Shown here: positions 25,391 to 34,854 of the stretch, one piece after another
How positions within the stretch are numbered: position 1 is the stretch's first letter
Layout: each line of letters begins with the position of its first letter
Assembly: GCA_903926465.1 (NCBI GenBank)
Contig: CAIYJE010000026.1
Coordinates: 1 to 34,940, forward strand
Source: an uncultured Planctomycetales bacterium
GTDB lineage: Bacteria; Planctomycetota; Planctomycetia; Isosphaerales; Isosphaeraceae
Direction: 5' to 3'
DNA length: 34,940 nt
Translations under genes and position numbers: made by a program
Notes under the pieces: model-generated
The model's input: only the letters and a program-made list of their open reading frames with translations
What the model was told of the DNA's origin: nothing
Database searches by the model: none

Positions 25391-26509
25391 ATGAAGTATC
25401 TCAATCGCCGAAGACTGATCACTGGAACGGCGCTGGGGTTGGCCAGTTTGGCAGGCGCAACATTCCTGGCGCGGAGATACGGGGGTAGTGGCTCGAATTC
25501 GCTATCAACGTCGTCTGATTATGACCAGCCGGTGGTACCGGTTATCGATGCGCACTGCCATATTTCCCAGGCGATGCATTCGGAATTTCGATCCACCATG
25601 GACCGGAACCAGGTCCGGTTCTCGATCTCACATGGATACTGGAAAGGGATTGATTACGACGTTGCCACGGTGAGTGAGATCCGAACACAGTATTCAGACC
25701 GATACGCCGCGTTTTATGCTCCGATGTGGGGTAGTACGGATCCCCATTACTTGAAGAGCAAGGAACCTGTCACGGTCACAGATCAATTTCTTTTGGCCAC
25801 GCTTCCAGAGGAACTTCAGCGGTTCATGAAGGCTGGTGGTGCCAGTGCGCTTGGGCTAAAACTATGGCGAGATATTGGCGCCCGAGTGCATGACGAGCAC
25901 GGGCAAATCTTGCAACTGACCGATCCACGGTTTGCCCCTGTACTCAAAACGGCCGAGGCGCTCGGAGCAATCGTTTCCATACACTCGTGCGGTACGTGTC
26001 AGACACTGAGAGATAGCCTGGTTGCCCGCTATCCTGGAATTCAATTTGTGTATTGCCACTGGGGGAGTTCTGCAGGCAAGTTGGCCGAGCTTCGCAAGTT
26101 ACTGAATCGGTTCCCCAATGTGGTTCTGGATACGAGTCCAGCGTCTGGATGGCCGACCTCCAAGGGGTATCGCCAGCAAGAGGTGCATGATTTCTATGTT
26201 GAGTTTCAAGACAGGCTCTTGCTGGGGACAGATTTCGTGGAGACCGAGCGGACGGAGTGTTGCGATGATTTGTGGTGGAGTTGTCTGTACAAGTCATTCT
26301 GGAGGTATCACCAGACCAGCGACCTGGACTTTCAACTCGATGATTGCAACTTGGGGCGCTGGACCGGGGTCGGGTTGAGTTCCGACATCCTGAAAAAAAT
26401 ATACTGGTCCAATGCTTATCGGTTTTTTCGATTGGATCGGGTCATGCCGAATCTAGATTTGGCGAGTGGGAATGATGCGACTGTGGAACGACGGTCCTCA
26501 GTCGGGTGA
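25391..26509 (+). CDS. Tat-signalled amidohydrolase (Amidohydrolase_2 family)
   Basis: 372 residues. The N-terminus NRRRLITGTALGLASLAGATFL is a twin-arginine-like signal or membrane anchor. The TIM-barrel metal site is complete: HxH at 55-57 (DAHCH), Lys157 in GLKLW, His198 (SIHSCG), His223 (YCHWGS) and Asp281 (GTDF). This matches the amidohydrolase_2 family of decarboxylases and C-N or C-O hydrolases. Substrate not predictable. It lies 69 bases after the kinase gene in the same direction, so they may share a transcript. ATG 25391 is preceded by GAGAAA. The 3' end faces the acyltransferase operon with 113 bases between. Confidence 0.87.
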   Translation: MKYLNRRRLITGTALGLASLAGATFLARRYGGSGSNSLSTSSDYDQPVVPVIDAHCHISQAMHSEFRSTMDRNQVRFSISHGYWKGIDYDVATVSEIRTQYSDRYAAFYAPMWGSTDPHYLKSKEPVTVTDQFLLATLPEELQRFMKAGGASALGLKLWRDIGARVHDEHGQILQLTDPRFAPVLKTAEALGAIVSIHSCGTCQTLRDSLVARYPGIQFVYCHWGSSAGKLAELRKLLNRFPNVVLDTSPASGWPTSKGYRQQEVHDFYVEFQDRLLLGTDFVETERTECCDDLWWSCLYKSFWRYHQTSDLDFQLDDCNLGRWTGVGLSSDILKKIYWSNAYRFFRLDRVMPNLDLASGNDATVERRSSVG

Positions 26510-26622
26510 ACCGATTCGTCCGGCGGTTGTCGTTCTTGGGGATTTCGTGAAAGTGCCTCAGGGCGAGGTTCGCAGGCGGCAACCCAACCAGTGCGCGAAC
26601 CCATCAGGGTTCTTGAAGCGTC

Positions 26623-28566
26623 TTACTCACGTGCCAACGCTGAACGCAGGCTATTCCAGATTCGGTCGCTGGCACGCTCGGCGCCGGCCTGGCTCAGATG
26701 ATCATCGTCGTAGTAAAGAACCGTTTTTCCATCGAGAATCCATGCCTGATCTGCTGGTCTCTCAAAGAGATCATAGACAGCAATCCTCCGACAAAACGGA
26801 TATTGCTCGCACAGTGAGCGAACGATTTGCCGTCCCTGCTCATGCTTATTTGTTTTGAGAGCCGGTAAGTACCTGCGTTCATCCGTCTTCGGCCAAAAAC
26901 GAAGATAAGATAAGTACTGCGCCGCGTTACGGTCACCAAAGTACAAGACTGGCGGTTGTTCAATCAGGAGCACCTGGGCCCCAGTTCGGCCGCAGAGTTC
27001 GACCAGGTCTTTGGTGTCCTCCGTGTGATATTTCTCCCAGCGTGCGACGATGATCACAACTTTCGGTCTCCATTCCTCCAGAAAGTTTACGCGTTGCTGG
27101 TCATAAACCAAGAGTTGGTCTTGAGTGAAGTTTCCTGGCGGCCGGTTTGAAAGAGCCAGTGGAAACCGTAAAAACGGACTGGTAGAAACGGTTGCGTAAA
27201 AACTGGTGGTCTGGCCGAGTTCTCTGGTAATGCTATCGATGAGCCCCGACCACATCAGGGCATGTGAGTCTCCCAGTACCACAACGGTTGGTTCCTCTGG
27301 CCCGTTGCGGTGGATAATGCCGCCCGCGGTGTAAGTTGCTGAGAGCTGATTCGTCTTGGTGGTCGCCGGGTTAACATCATAATGCTTGCCCAGAAACACC
27401 ACACGATTGTACCTGGAAACATCGTAACTGTTTTGGCGCAATGCGAGATATGCAGATGCTCCAAGGGAAGGAACGAGCAACGCCAGGCAGATGTAAAGCG
27501 CGGGTTGAGAGGGCAACCGGTACCGGACAGTTGCTTCCACGTACCGATAAGAGGCCAGGGCGAAAAGCAGCGTTAACACCAGTACTAACAACAGGTGGGA
27601 TGGCAGCCGGATACTTAGCCCGCACTGGGTGCCCAGGGCGATCACTGGCCAGTGCCAGAGGTAGAGTGAATACGAGAGTTTGCCAACAAATATGGTTGGC
27701 GGGAGAGCCAGGAACCGCCGGACGAGCGCTTGCCTGGCCTGCGTAAACCCAAGAATCAAGAGACAGCCAGAGACCGGAACGACCAGATAACCCGGGAATC
27801 TGTGGCTGGCGGAAAAGTAAAAAAAAGAGCCGGCTACAAGCACCATGCCCATTAAAGCCAGTGCCGTTGCGTGTCGATGTTCTATGACCCTTCGTGGTTC
27901 CGCCATGCAAACCGCCAGTAAACAGCCTGCGGTAAGTTCCCAGGCGCGCGCGGGTAATAGGTAGAAGGTGGTCAGATCCTGGGAACTGGCCCCCTGGAGG
28001 TAAAGCATGAAAGAACCCACCATCGCGAGCGTTAGCACGAACTTGGTGAATCTTCCCGCGTATCGGATGAGGAGTAGGAGCAGGGGCGGATAAATCAGGT
28101 AGAACTGTTCTTCGACAGAAAGTGACCAGCTATGAAGGAACGGAGTTTCCTGAGCGATCCGCGACCAGTAGCCAAGGTTCTGATGACACAGAACGAAATT
28201 CGCAACCGAGAGGGCCGCCGCAGCCCCCTGAACGCCGTAGCTCACGGTATCGGGCTTGAAGCAAGAGACGGCACTGACCACCGAGGTGATCAACAGCATG
28301 GTCAAGAGCGCGGGCAAGATCCGGCGAATTCGCCGACTCCAGAAGCGCATCAACGAGAATTCGCCCAGTTTGATTTCCCTGGTAATGATTGAGGTGATCA
28401 GATAACCAGAGATGACAAAAAAGACATCGACCCCAAGATAGCCGGCCGGAATGCAGGTCAATTCCAGATGGTAAAGGATGACGGCAAGCACGGCCACGGC
28501 ACGCAGGCCGTCGATTTCAGGACGATACGCGATCGATGATGTACTGCGATGGATGGTCTGAACCAT
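26623..28566 (-). CDS. OafA-type acyltransferase with C-terminal SGNH domain (copy 1)
   Basis: 647 residues, third and last gene of the minus-strand operon. The N-terminal acyltransferase-3 domain opens with YRPEIDGLRA (14-23), has about ten membrane helices, and shows FFVISGYLIT, RRIRRILPA and the catalytic-side HSWSLSVEEQFYL. The soluble C-terminal half is an SGNH hydrolase-like domain with GDSH near residue 432 and DDDH near residue 622, giving the Ser and the Asp/His of the triad. Such fusions (OafA, PatA/OatA-like) move acetyl groups across the membrane and place them on lipopolysaccharide, peptidoglycan or exopolysaccharide sugars. Start ATG 28566 is three bases after the upstream stop. 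Confidence 0.92.
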   Translation of the reverse strand: MVQTIHRSTSSIAYRPEIDGLRAVAVLAVILYHLELTCIPAGYLGVDVFFVISGYLITSIITREIKLGEFSLMRFWSRRIRRILPALLTMLLITSVVSAVSCFKPDTVSYGVQGAAAALSVANFVLCHQNLGYWSRIAQETPFLHSWSLSVEEQFYLIYPPLLLLLIRYAGRFTKFVLTLAMVGSFMLYLQGASSQDLTTFYLLPARAWELTAGCLLAVCMAEPRRVIEHRHATALALMGMVLVAGSFFYFSASHRFPGYLVVPVSGCLLILGFTQARQALVRRFLALPPTIFVGKLSYSLYLWHWPVIALGTQCGLSIRLPSHLLLVLVLTLLFALASYRYVEATVRYRLPSQPALYICLALLVPSLGASAYLALRQNSYDVSRYNRVVFLGKHYDVNPATTKTNQLSATYTAGGIIHRNGPEEPTVVVLGDSHALMWSGLIDSITRELGQTTSFYATVSTSPFLRFPLALSNRPPGNFTQDQLLVYDQQRVNFLEEWRPKVVIIVARWEKYHTEDTKDLVELCGRTGAQVLLIEQPPVLYFGDRNAAQYLSYLRFWPKTDERRYLPALKTNKHEQGRQIVRSLCEQYPFCRRIAVYDLFERPADQAWILDGKTVLYYDDDHLSQAGAERASDRIWNSLRSALARE

Positions 28567-28569
28567 TGG

Positions 28570-30558
28570 TCAGTCTTCCGATAACGCAGAACGCAAGCCA
28601 TCCCAGATTCGATCGCTGGCACGTTCAGCACCGGCCTGGCTGAGGTGATCGTCGTCATGGTAGAGCAGGGATTTTCCGTCGAGAACCCACGCCTGACCTT
28701 CTGGTCCGTCAAAGAGATCTTTGATGTCAATCATCCGACAAAACGGATATTCCTTGCACAGCGAACGGACGATTTGTAAGCCCTGTTCGTACCGGTTGGA
28801 TGGGAGCGTGGGGAAGTATCGACGTTCATCACGCCGAGGCCAAAAATGAAGATAAGAGAGGTACTGGCCTGCTTTACGGTCACCAAACGATAAAACGGGA
28901 GGCTGTTCGATCAGTACCACCTTCGCGCCAACTTTTCCGCAGAACTCAACCAGGTTCCTGGTCTTCTCCAGCGTGGTGTGTTCCCAGCGGGTAACCAGCA
29001 CAACAACCTTCGGTTTCCAGAGTCCGAGGAACTCCAGCCGCTTCTGGTCGTATTCCAAGCGTTGCTCGGGTGTGAATCCCTTGTCCGTGCGCTTGGGTTT
29101 AGAGAGTGGTAGTGTGAAGAACGGACTGATGGAATCTGCGGCGTAGAATGACGTGGTAATTCCCAGGTTTTCTGTGATGCGATCAATGACATTGGACCAC
29201 ATCAGGGCATGAGAATCTCCGAGCACAACAACCTTCGGTACATCTCCACCGTGGTGGTGAATGATTCCACCCGTGGCATAGGCGTTGATAAGTGCATCCT
29301 TCTGCGAGGGTGTTTTCGTCTTGCTTTTCTTGTAGGTCAGGGCAAGGTGTCCCGGATTGACCTTGTACTCATCTCCTTTCCAGGCCTGTTGATACATGGA
29401 GGTGTCATACAGGTTGGAGCGAAGGTAGAGGTAGGCCGATGCGCCCAGGCTTGCCATCAGCAGGCCCAGACAAACACAGAGGGCCGCTGTCGGTTTCAGG
29501 CCGAACCGTACAGGCGATTCCACGAATTGATAGGAACTGAATGCCAGGCCAAGGATGAATGCAACGGTGATCCATCGGTCCAGCAAGGCGGTTTCTTGAA
29601 GCCCAAACTGGTCCCCCAGCACGATCACCGGCCAGTGCCAGAGGTAAAGTGAGTAAGATCGTTTGCCCAGAAATACCAGGGGTGGAAGCGCGAGTGCCCT
29701 TCTGGCGAGAGACTTGGGTGCTTGTGCGTAGCGGATGACCAGGGCTGAGCCGAGCACGGGAATCGCCAGATATCTTCGGAAGCTGTCCTGGCCAGTGAAT
29801 GTGAAGAGCGAAGCCAGTATGAGACTCAGGCCCAAAAGAGCCAGGATGTTCTGACCCCTTCCCGCCACGCTCGAAGCGCGGATTGCTGGAGCCAGGGCTA
29901 GCAAACAACCCGTGGCAAGTTCCCAGGCACGCGCTGGCAGCAGGTAGAAAGTGGCCGTATCCGCGGCTGCATTTTTCTGGATGGTAAGCAAGTACGAGGC
30001 GGCAATGACCAGGATCAGTACGATTGCGGCGCATCGTTTTCCGAAACGAAGCGCGGTGATCAGGATGAGTGGGTAGAAGAGATAAAACTGTTCTTCGACA
30101 GAGAGTGACCAGGTGTGCAGAAAGGGCGTTTTCTGGGCGGTGGTCGACCAGTAATCCAGATTTTGATTCCACAATGCGAGATTGGCGGCAGAGAGTGCGG
30201 CTGCGGCTCCTTGCGTGCCGTAATAGATGGTATCCGGCTTGAAGGTCCAGAATATGCTGACGATCGAGGTGATCAGCAACATGGTCAGAAGCGCGGGCAA
30301 GATCCGGCGAAATCTGCGGCTCCAGAATCTTGGGAGAGAAAAGGTGCCCTGCTCGAATTCGTGAACAATGATCGAACTGATCAGAAAACCGGAGATGACA
30401 AAAAAGACATCAACTCCAAGATAGCCGCCAGGAATCCACGAGACGCCCATGTGGAAGAGGATGACTGGGACGATGGCAAGGGCTCGCAAGCCATCAATCT
30501 CTGGGCGGTAGGGGATAGCAGTTATGGGATTCAGGGCGGAAGGATCAGGCATATTCAT
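28570..30558 (-). CDS. OafA-type acyltransferase with C-terminal SGNH domain (copy 2)
   Basis: 662 residues with the same layout as its neighbours: YRPEIDGLRA near residue 17, GVDVFFVISGFLIS, RRFRRILPALL, HTWSLSVEEQFYL, then GDSH near residue 447 and DDDH near residue 635. Its ATG (30558) overlaps the stop of the upstream gene as ATGA, so the two are probably translationally coupled. The stretch between the membrane part and GDSH carries an insert rich in Lys and Thr (about residues 405-430, near YKKSKTKTPSQ) that the other copies lack, which may tune substrate choice. Confidence 0.92.
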   Translation of the reverse strand: MNMPDPSALNPITAIPYRPEIDGLRALAIVPVILFHMGVSWIPGGYLGVDVFFVISGFLISSIIVHEFEQGTFSLPRFWSRRFRRILPALLTMLLITSIVSIFWTFKPDTIYYGTQGAAAALSAANLALWNQNLDYWSTTAQKTPFLHTWSLSVEEQFYLFYPLILITALRFGKRCAAIVLILVIAASYLLTIQKNAAADTATFYLLPARAWELATGCLLALAPAIRASSVAGRGQNILALLGLSLILASLFTFTGQDSFRRYLAIPVLGSALVIRYAQAPKSLARRALALPPLVFLGKRSYSLYLWHWPVIVLGDQFGLQETALLDRWITVAFILGLAFSSYQFVESPVRFGLKPTAALCVCLGLLMASLGASAYLYLRSNLYDTSMYQQAWKGDEYKVNPGHLALTYKKSKTKTPSQKDALINAYATGGIIHHHGGDVPKVVVLGDSHALMWSNVIDRITENLGITTSFYAADSISPFFTLPLSKPKRTDKGFTPEQRLEYDQKRLEFLGLWKPKVVVLVTRWEHTTLEKTRNLVEFCGKVGAKVVLIEQPPVLSFGDRKAGQYLSYLHFWPRRDERRYFPTLPSNRYEQGLQIVRSLCKEYPFCRMIDIKDLFDGPEGQAWVLDGKSLLYHDDDHLSQAGAERASDRIWDGLRSALSED

Positions 30559-32501
30559 TCCTCTGTCATCGCTGATTGGAGTGCCGTCCGAATTCGATCT
30601 CCAGCCTCTTCCGCGCCCGCCTGGCTGAGATGGTCATCGTCAAGGTAAAGCAGTTTGTTACCGTTCAGTACCCAGACCTGATGACCGGGTGCCTCAAATA
30701 GATCGGCGATCGGTATCAACCGGCAGAATGGATACCGCTGACACAGGTCCCGGACGACGGCGCGGCCTCGATCATAGTCCTTCCAATTCAGAGCCCGAAT
30801 AGATTGGCGCTGGTTCTCTTTGGGCCACAAGTGCAGGTAAGCAAGGTACTGGGCAGTCTTTCGGTCTCCAAAAAAGAGCATGGGAGGTTGTTCGATTAGC
30901 AACACCTTGGACCCAACCCGTCCACAGGCCTCAATCAGATCTTTTGCCTGCGCAACGGTGTATCGTTCCCAGCGGGCAACCAGCACAACCGCCTTAGGTC
31001 TCCAGTTTTCCAGGAATTCTAAACGTTTTTGGTCGTAAATTAGAAGTTGGTCGGGCGTGAATCGGTTGGTCATTCGAGTGGAGCGAGTTAGCGGAAGCGT
31101 AAGGAATGGATTGGTTCCTCCGGCCGCGTAAAACGAAACAGAGACACCCTGTTGTTTTGCGAACTGGTCGATCAGGCTGGACCACATTGCGGCGTGAGAG
31201 TCGCCAAGTACTATGATTTCCGGGGTGGAAGTCCCATATAGCTTCAGAATGCCACCGGTTTCGAAAGAGTTGAGAGTCAGTTTTGGGTTGGAGGTGGTTT
31301 CGGGCTTCACATCATAACCCCGTCCTTTGTATTCAACCTTGAACATGTTATCGACATATCCGGTAGACCTGAAGTTAAGATAGGCACTCACTGCAAGAGT
31401 GGCTATCAAAAGCGTCAGACACACCCGCAGTGCTGCCGATTCCTTTATTTGATAACGAACCGGTGTTTCGACGTATTGATAGGACGCCAAAGCCATGAAA
31501 AGCATGAGCACAACGGTAAATAATTGATCGATCGGAAGATTTTCGTCGAGCCCAAGTATTCTTCCCAGAACGATCACCGGCCAGTGCCAGAGGTAGAGCG
31601 AGTAAGAGAGTGTGCCGGTGAGGACGAGCGGCCTGCATGAGAGAAGCGTGCCAACGAACGAATGCGTGTTGTTCGCCATCGCGATCACGAGGGCGGATCC
31701 AAGTACCGGCATGGCCACGGAACCTGCGAAGTTGGATTCCTCTCCCACCAGAATGAACGAAGCGACCACGATAGCCAATCCCAGGCATGCTAGAAGTTCG
31801 CTAACGATGCGCCCCATTACCGGTTTCTGGTTCCCGGTGAGTACAGCCAGAATACAGCCTGTGGCAAGTTCCCAGGCCCGAGTGGGTAGGAGGTAGAATG
31901 TCGCTGAGATCATGCTTTCCTGGTGGCGTCCGAAAATGAGCAGTCGCGGAACCAACACGGAAAGTAGGAATGAGATGATCCAAAGCAGGCCCAGGACAAG
32001 GACTGTCCGTCTTTTCCCACGTTGGAGCAGTGGGATCAGGATCAGCGGATAAATTAAGTAATACTGCTCTTCCACGGAGAGCGACCAGGTATGCAGGAAT
32101 GGCGTCATTTGTGCCGTGGCCGACCAGTAATCTTTAACTTGAACCCAGAGCGCGACGTTGGCAAGGGAGAGCGCGGCCGCACTGCCTTGTAGTCCATAAT
32201 TCGTGGTGTCCGGCCTGAAACAGAACACCGCACTCACCAGCGAGGTGATCAGAATCATGGTCAAGAGTGCCGGCAAGATCCGGCGCACTCGCCGACTCCA
32301 GAATCTTGGAAGTGAAAAGGTTCCTTGCTCAAAATCTTTGACGATGATCGAGGTGATCAGAAATCCGGAAATCACAAAAAAGACATCAACGCCCAGAAAG
32401 CCACCTGGAATCCATGAGAAGTTCATGTGGAAAAGAATCACCGGCACAATGGCAACCGCCCGTAGTCCATCAAGTTCGGGTCGATATTTGAGACTGGCCA
32501 T
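30555..32501 (-). CDS. OafA-type acyltransferase with C-terminal SGNH domain (copy 3)
   Basis: 648 residues, first gene of the minus-strand operon. Features: YRPELDGLRA at residues 6-15, GVDVFFVISGFLIT, RRVRRILPALL, HTWSLSVEEQYYL, GDSH near residue 434 and DDDH near 620. In the N-terminal third it is closest to copy 2 (shared FEQGTFSLPRFWSRR). A short insert after the seventh helix region (around PRLLIFGRHQESM) is its own. Promoter must lie in 32502-32916, shared with the divergent copy 4. Confidence 0.92.
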   Translation of the reverse strand: MASLKYRPELDGLRAVAIVPVILFHMNFSWIPGGFLGVDVFFVISGFLITSIIVKDFEQGTFSLPRFWSRRVRRILPALLTMILITSLVSAVFCFRPDTTNYGLQGSAAALSLANVALWVQVKDYWSATAQMTPFLHTWSLSVEEQYYLIYPLILIPLLQRGKRRTVLVLGLLWIISFLLSVLVPRLLIFGRHQESMISATFYLLPTRAWELATGCILAVLTGNQKPVMGRIVSELLACLGLAIVVASFILVGEESNFAGSVAMPVLGSALVIAMANNTHSFVGTLLSCRPLVLTGTLSYSLYLWHWPVIVLGRILGLDENLPIDQLFTVVLMLFMALASYQYVETPVRYQIKESAALRVCLTLLIATLAVSAYLNFRSTGYVDNMFKVEYKGRGYDVKPETTSNPKLTLNSFETGGILKLYGTSTPEIIVLGDSHAAMWSSLIDQFAKQQGVSVSFYAAGGTNPFLTLPLTRSTRMTNRFTPDQLLIYDQKRLEFLENWRPKAVVLVARWERYTVAQAKDLIEACGRVGSKVLLIEQPPMLFFGDRKTAQYLAYLHLWPKENQRQSIRALNWKDYDRGRAVVRDLCQRYPFCRLIPIADLFEAPGHQVWVLNGNKLLYLDDDHLSQAGAEEAGDRIRTALQSAMTEE

Positions 32502-32916
32502 ACGAAGTGATTTCTGATTGCCTGTGGGAACGGCATATTCGTAGGTTCACCAACTGGACAGCCCAATCCTATCGCTGGGCCTGCATGACATCTGTCTCTA
32601 AAATACAGGATCAGCGTGCTAACTTCGATTCGAATTTGATCGCCAACCCCACGCGTTCTATCTGACAGTGAGAATTCCGCAATCCGCAATCCTTGCTATG
32701 GACGGGATTGCCTTGGATGAATGGGTGGCTATGGTGGTTGGATCTTACACCGATCATTCGTTCTGGGGTATTGGGATAGTATCTCCTGGAAATTTTTGGA
32801 GTATGCCAGTAATTTAAGGATTGCTGCTCCGCGAATGGAATTACTAGACCTGTTGCTCAAGACCCGCAATTGGTCTGATCTACGCACCAGAAACCTGGAT
32901 TTTAAAAAGCAACGTT
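32502..32916. other. Divergent intergenic region between acyltransferase genes
   Basis: 415 bases separating the starts of the minus-strand operon (32501) and the plus-strand copy 4 (32917). It is richer in A and T than the flanking genes, as expected for a double promoter region, and contains a short direct repeat CGCAATC CGCAATC (about 32679-32692). I see no convincing sigma70 pair, RNA gene or conserved ORF. A 67-codon frame at 32721-32924 overlaps the next start but has no support. Confidence 0.4.
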
Positions 32917-34854
32917 ATGAGTGACTGGAAGTATCGCCCCGATATTGATGGCCTGAGAGCGGTGGCAGTGGTACTCGTCTTACTTTTTCATGGAAAGCTT
33001 GGTTTTCAAGGTGGATTTGTAGGGGTTGATGTTTTTTTTGTGATCTCGGGGTTTGTGATCACGGGTCTGTTCCTCAAAGAACATCATGCCCGGGAATTTT
33101 GTCTGTATGACTTCTGGTTGCGCCGGGTTCGGCGAATTTTGCCAGCCTGTGCGGTGATGGTGGTTGCAAGTCTGACGGTTGGCTATTTTATCCTTTTCCC
33201 AGACGATTATCAGGAACTGGCACTTTCCGCGATCGCGGTTCAAACCCTTTCTGCTAACCATTTTTTTCTCAAGAATACCGGTTATTTTTCAGGCAATGGG
33301 GAGCTCAAGCCGTTACTACATACCTGGTCGCTTGCGGTTGAAGAGCAGTTCTATCTGGTTTACCCTCTGGTACTGATGTTGCTGGGTCGGCTCTCCAGGC
33401 GAATCATGGTTGCCGTGCTGGTCATTCTGGCGTTGGGTTCGTTGATTTTTAGTGAATGGCTTCTGCGGGGACAGCCTGCTTCTTCGTTTTACCTCATGCC
33501 TGCTCGGGCCTGGGAATTGCTGCTGGGCGGCCTGGTTTGCCTTGTCTCCCCGCAGGGCAGGCTTCATCATTGGTTGGCGAATTTGCTGGGCGTTGCTGGC
33601 CTTGCTGGAATATTGGTCTCGGCCTGGTTATTTGATGCGAACACGATCTTCCCAGGCATTTCGGCGGCTTTGCCCTGTGTATCGGCCGCCCTGGTGCTGT
33701 ATGCAAATTCACAAAACTCGACCTGGAGCGGCAAACTGCTATCCTTCAAGCCCATCGTTTTCGTGGGCCTGATATCCTACTCGCTGTACCTGTGGCACTG
33801 GCCGATTCTCAGCTTTGCCCGCTATTTGAACGGCGGTCGGAAACTTGAAACTAGTTCGGTGTTTTACGGACTGGCTGCCAGTTTGGTTATGGCGTCACTT
33901 TCCTGGAAATACCTGGAAACTCCCTTCAGAACCGGCAGATATCTTGCCAGCCCACGCCGTTTGCTCTTGGTGTCGGCCGTGTCTGTACTGGCGATTGTGG
34001 CTAGTTCAAAGGCGATCCTTTTTCGATATGGGCTTCCAGATCGTTTTGATGCCCGGTCTCAAGCCTATGCGGCCGCGATTCGCAGTAAGGTTCATGCACA
34101 CAGCCTGTCGCTGCAAGATCTAACCGCAGGCCGAGTTCCCACATTTGGATCTGAGACCGGCAAACTTCAATGCTTGATTTGGGGAGACAGTCATGCCATG
34201 TCGCTTGTGGCTGGACTGGACTTGGCGTGCAAGACGTATGACATCAAGGGCTTCCAGGTCACCCATTCGGGTCGGCCACCGATTCTTGATTTTATACCGA
34301 GGAAGTCCGAGTTTCTGAATCGGGAAGCGCAAGAGTTCAATCGGGCGGCACTCCAGTTTGCCATCAAGAAGCGAGTGGATTTTGTGGTACTTGGAGGGCT
34401 ATGGTCAAGTTCTGTAACCACCCCCAGATTCGAAGAGTGTTTTCAATCGACTGTTAATCAACTTATCGAGGCTGGTATTCGAGTGGCGATCGTTCGAGAT
34501 GTTGCTGTTTTCAAGGCTCCTGTTCCGCTTCAGCTTGCCACGGCAGTCATGACAAAACGTAATCCAGAACAAATCGGAATCTCGAAGCGGATTTACGGTG
34601 TTGTAAACAATAAGGCAAATGAGTTCTTTGATCCGCTGGCGACGGATCGGGTCACGATCCTTGATCCCGCGCACCGTTTGGTCGATGAGAAGGGGCTCTG
34701 GCGTGCCGAGTATGCTGGCGTTTCTATGTATCGTGATCACTCACACCTGTCGAAAGAGGGAAGTCTGCGCCTCGAGCCAATCTTCGCAAGGTGGTTTGAT
34801 TTGGGTGTAACTACCGGTCCCGCTTTATCCGGTTTTCCCAAGTCTCCCATATAG
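32917..34854 (+). CDS. OafA-type acyltransferase with C-terminal SGNH domain (copy 4, diverged)
   Basis: 645 residues with the same two-part layout but clearly more distant than copies 1-3: YRPDIDGLRA (5-14), GVDVFFVISGFVIT, RRVRRILPACA, HTWSLAVEEQFYL, GDSH near residue 423 and RDHSHLS near residue 606 in place of DDDHLS. Asp and His of the triad are still present with the right DxxH spacing. It is transcribed away from the other three. The likely role is again O-acylation of a surface glycan. Its 3' end overlaps the minus-strand frame at the window edge by 30 bases. ATG 32917 is the only start in phase with the first helix. Confidence 0.92.
   Translation: MSDWKYRPDIDGLRAVAVVLVLLFHGKLGFQGGFVGVDVFFVISGFVITGLFLKEHHAREFCLYDFWLRRVRRILPACAVMVVASLTVGYFILFPDDYQELALSAIAVQTLSANHFFLKNTGYFSGNGELKPLLHTWSLAVEEQFYLVYPLVLMLLGRLSRRIMVAVLVILALGSLIFSEWLLRGQPASSFYLMPARAWELLLGGLVCLVSPQGRLHHWLANLLGVAGLAGILVSAWLFDANTIFPGISAALPCVSAALVLYANSQNSTWSGKLLSFKPIVFVGLISYSLYLWHWPILSFARYLNGGRKLETSSVFYGLAASLVMASLSWKYLETPFRTGRYLASPRRLLLVSAVSVLAIVASSKAILFRYGLPDRFDARSQAYAAAIRSKVHAHSLSLQDLTAGRVPTFGSETGKLQCLIWGDSHAMSLVAGLDLACKTYDIKGFQVTHSGRPPILDFIPRKSEFLNREAQEFNRAALQFAIKKRVDFVVLGGLWSSSVTTPRFEECFQSTVNQLIEAGIRVAIVRDVAVFKAPVPLQLATAVMTKRNPEQIGISKRIYGVVNNKANEFFDPLATDRVTILDPAHRLVDEKGLWRAEYAGVSMYRDHSHLSKEGSLRLEPIFARWFDLGVTTGPALSGFPKSPI

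Noticed and set aside
26597-26612. Hairpin GAACCC-ATCA-GGGTTC between the amidohydrolase and acyltransferase ends
   Set aside because: Only 6 bp of stem and no T-tract on either strand, so I do not call a terminator.
32721-32924. 67-codon frame overlapping the start of acyltransferase copy 4
   Set aside because: It overlaps the next gene by 8 bases, which looks like coupling, but it has no ribosome binding site, odd composition and no recognisable feature; it lies where promoters are expected.
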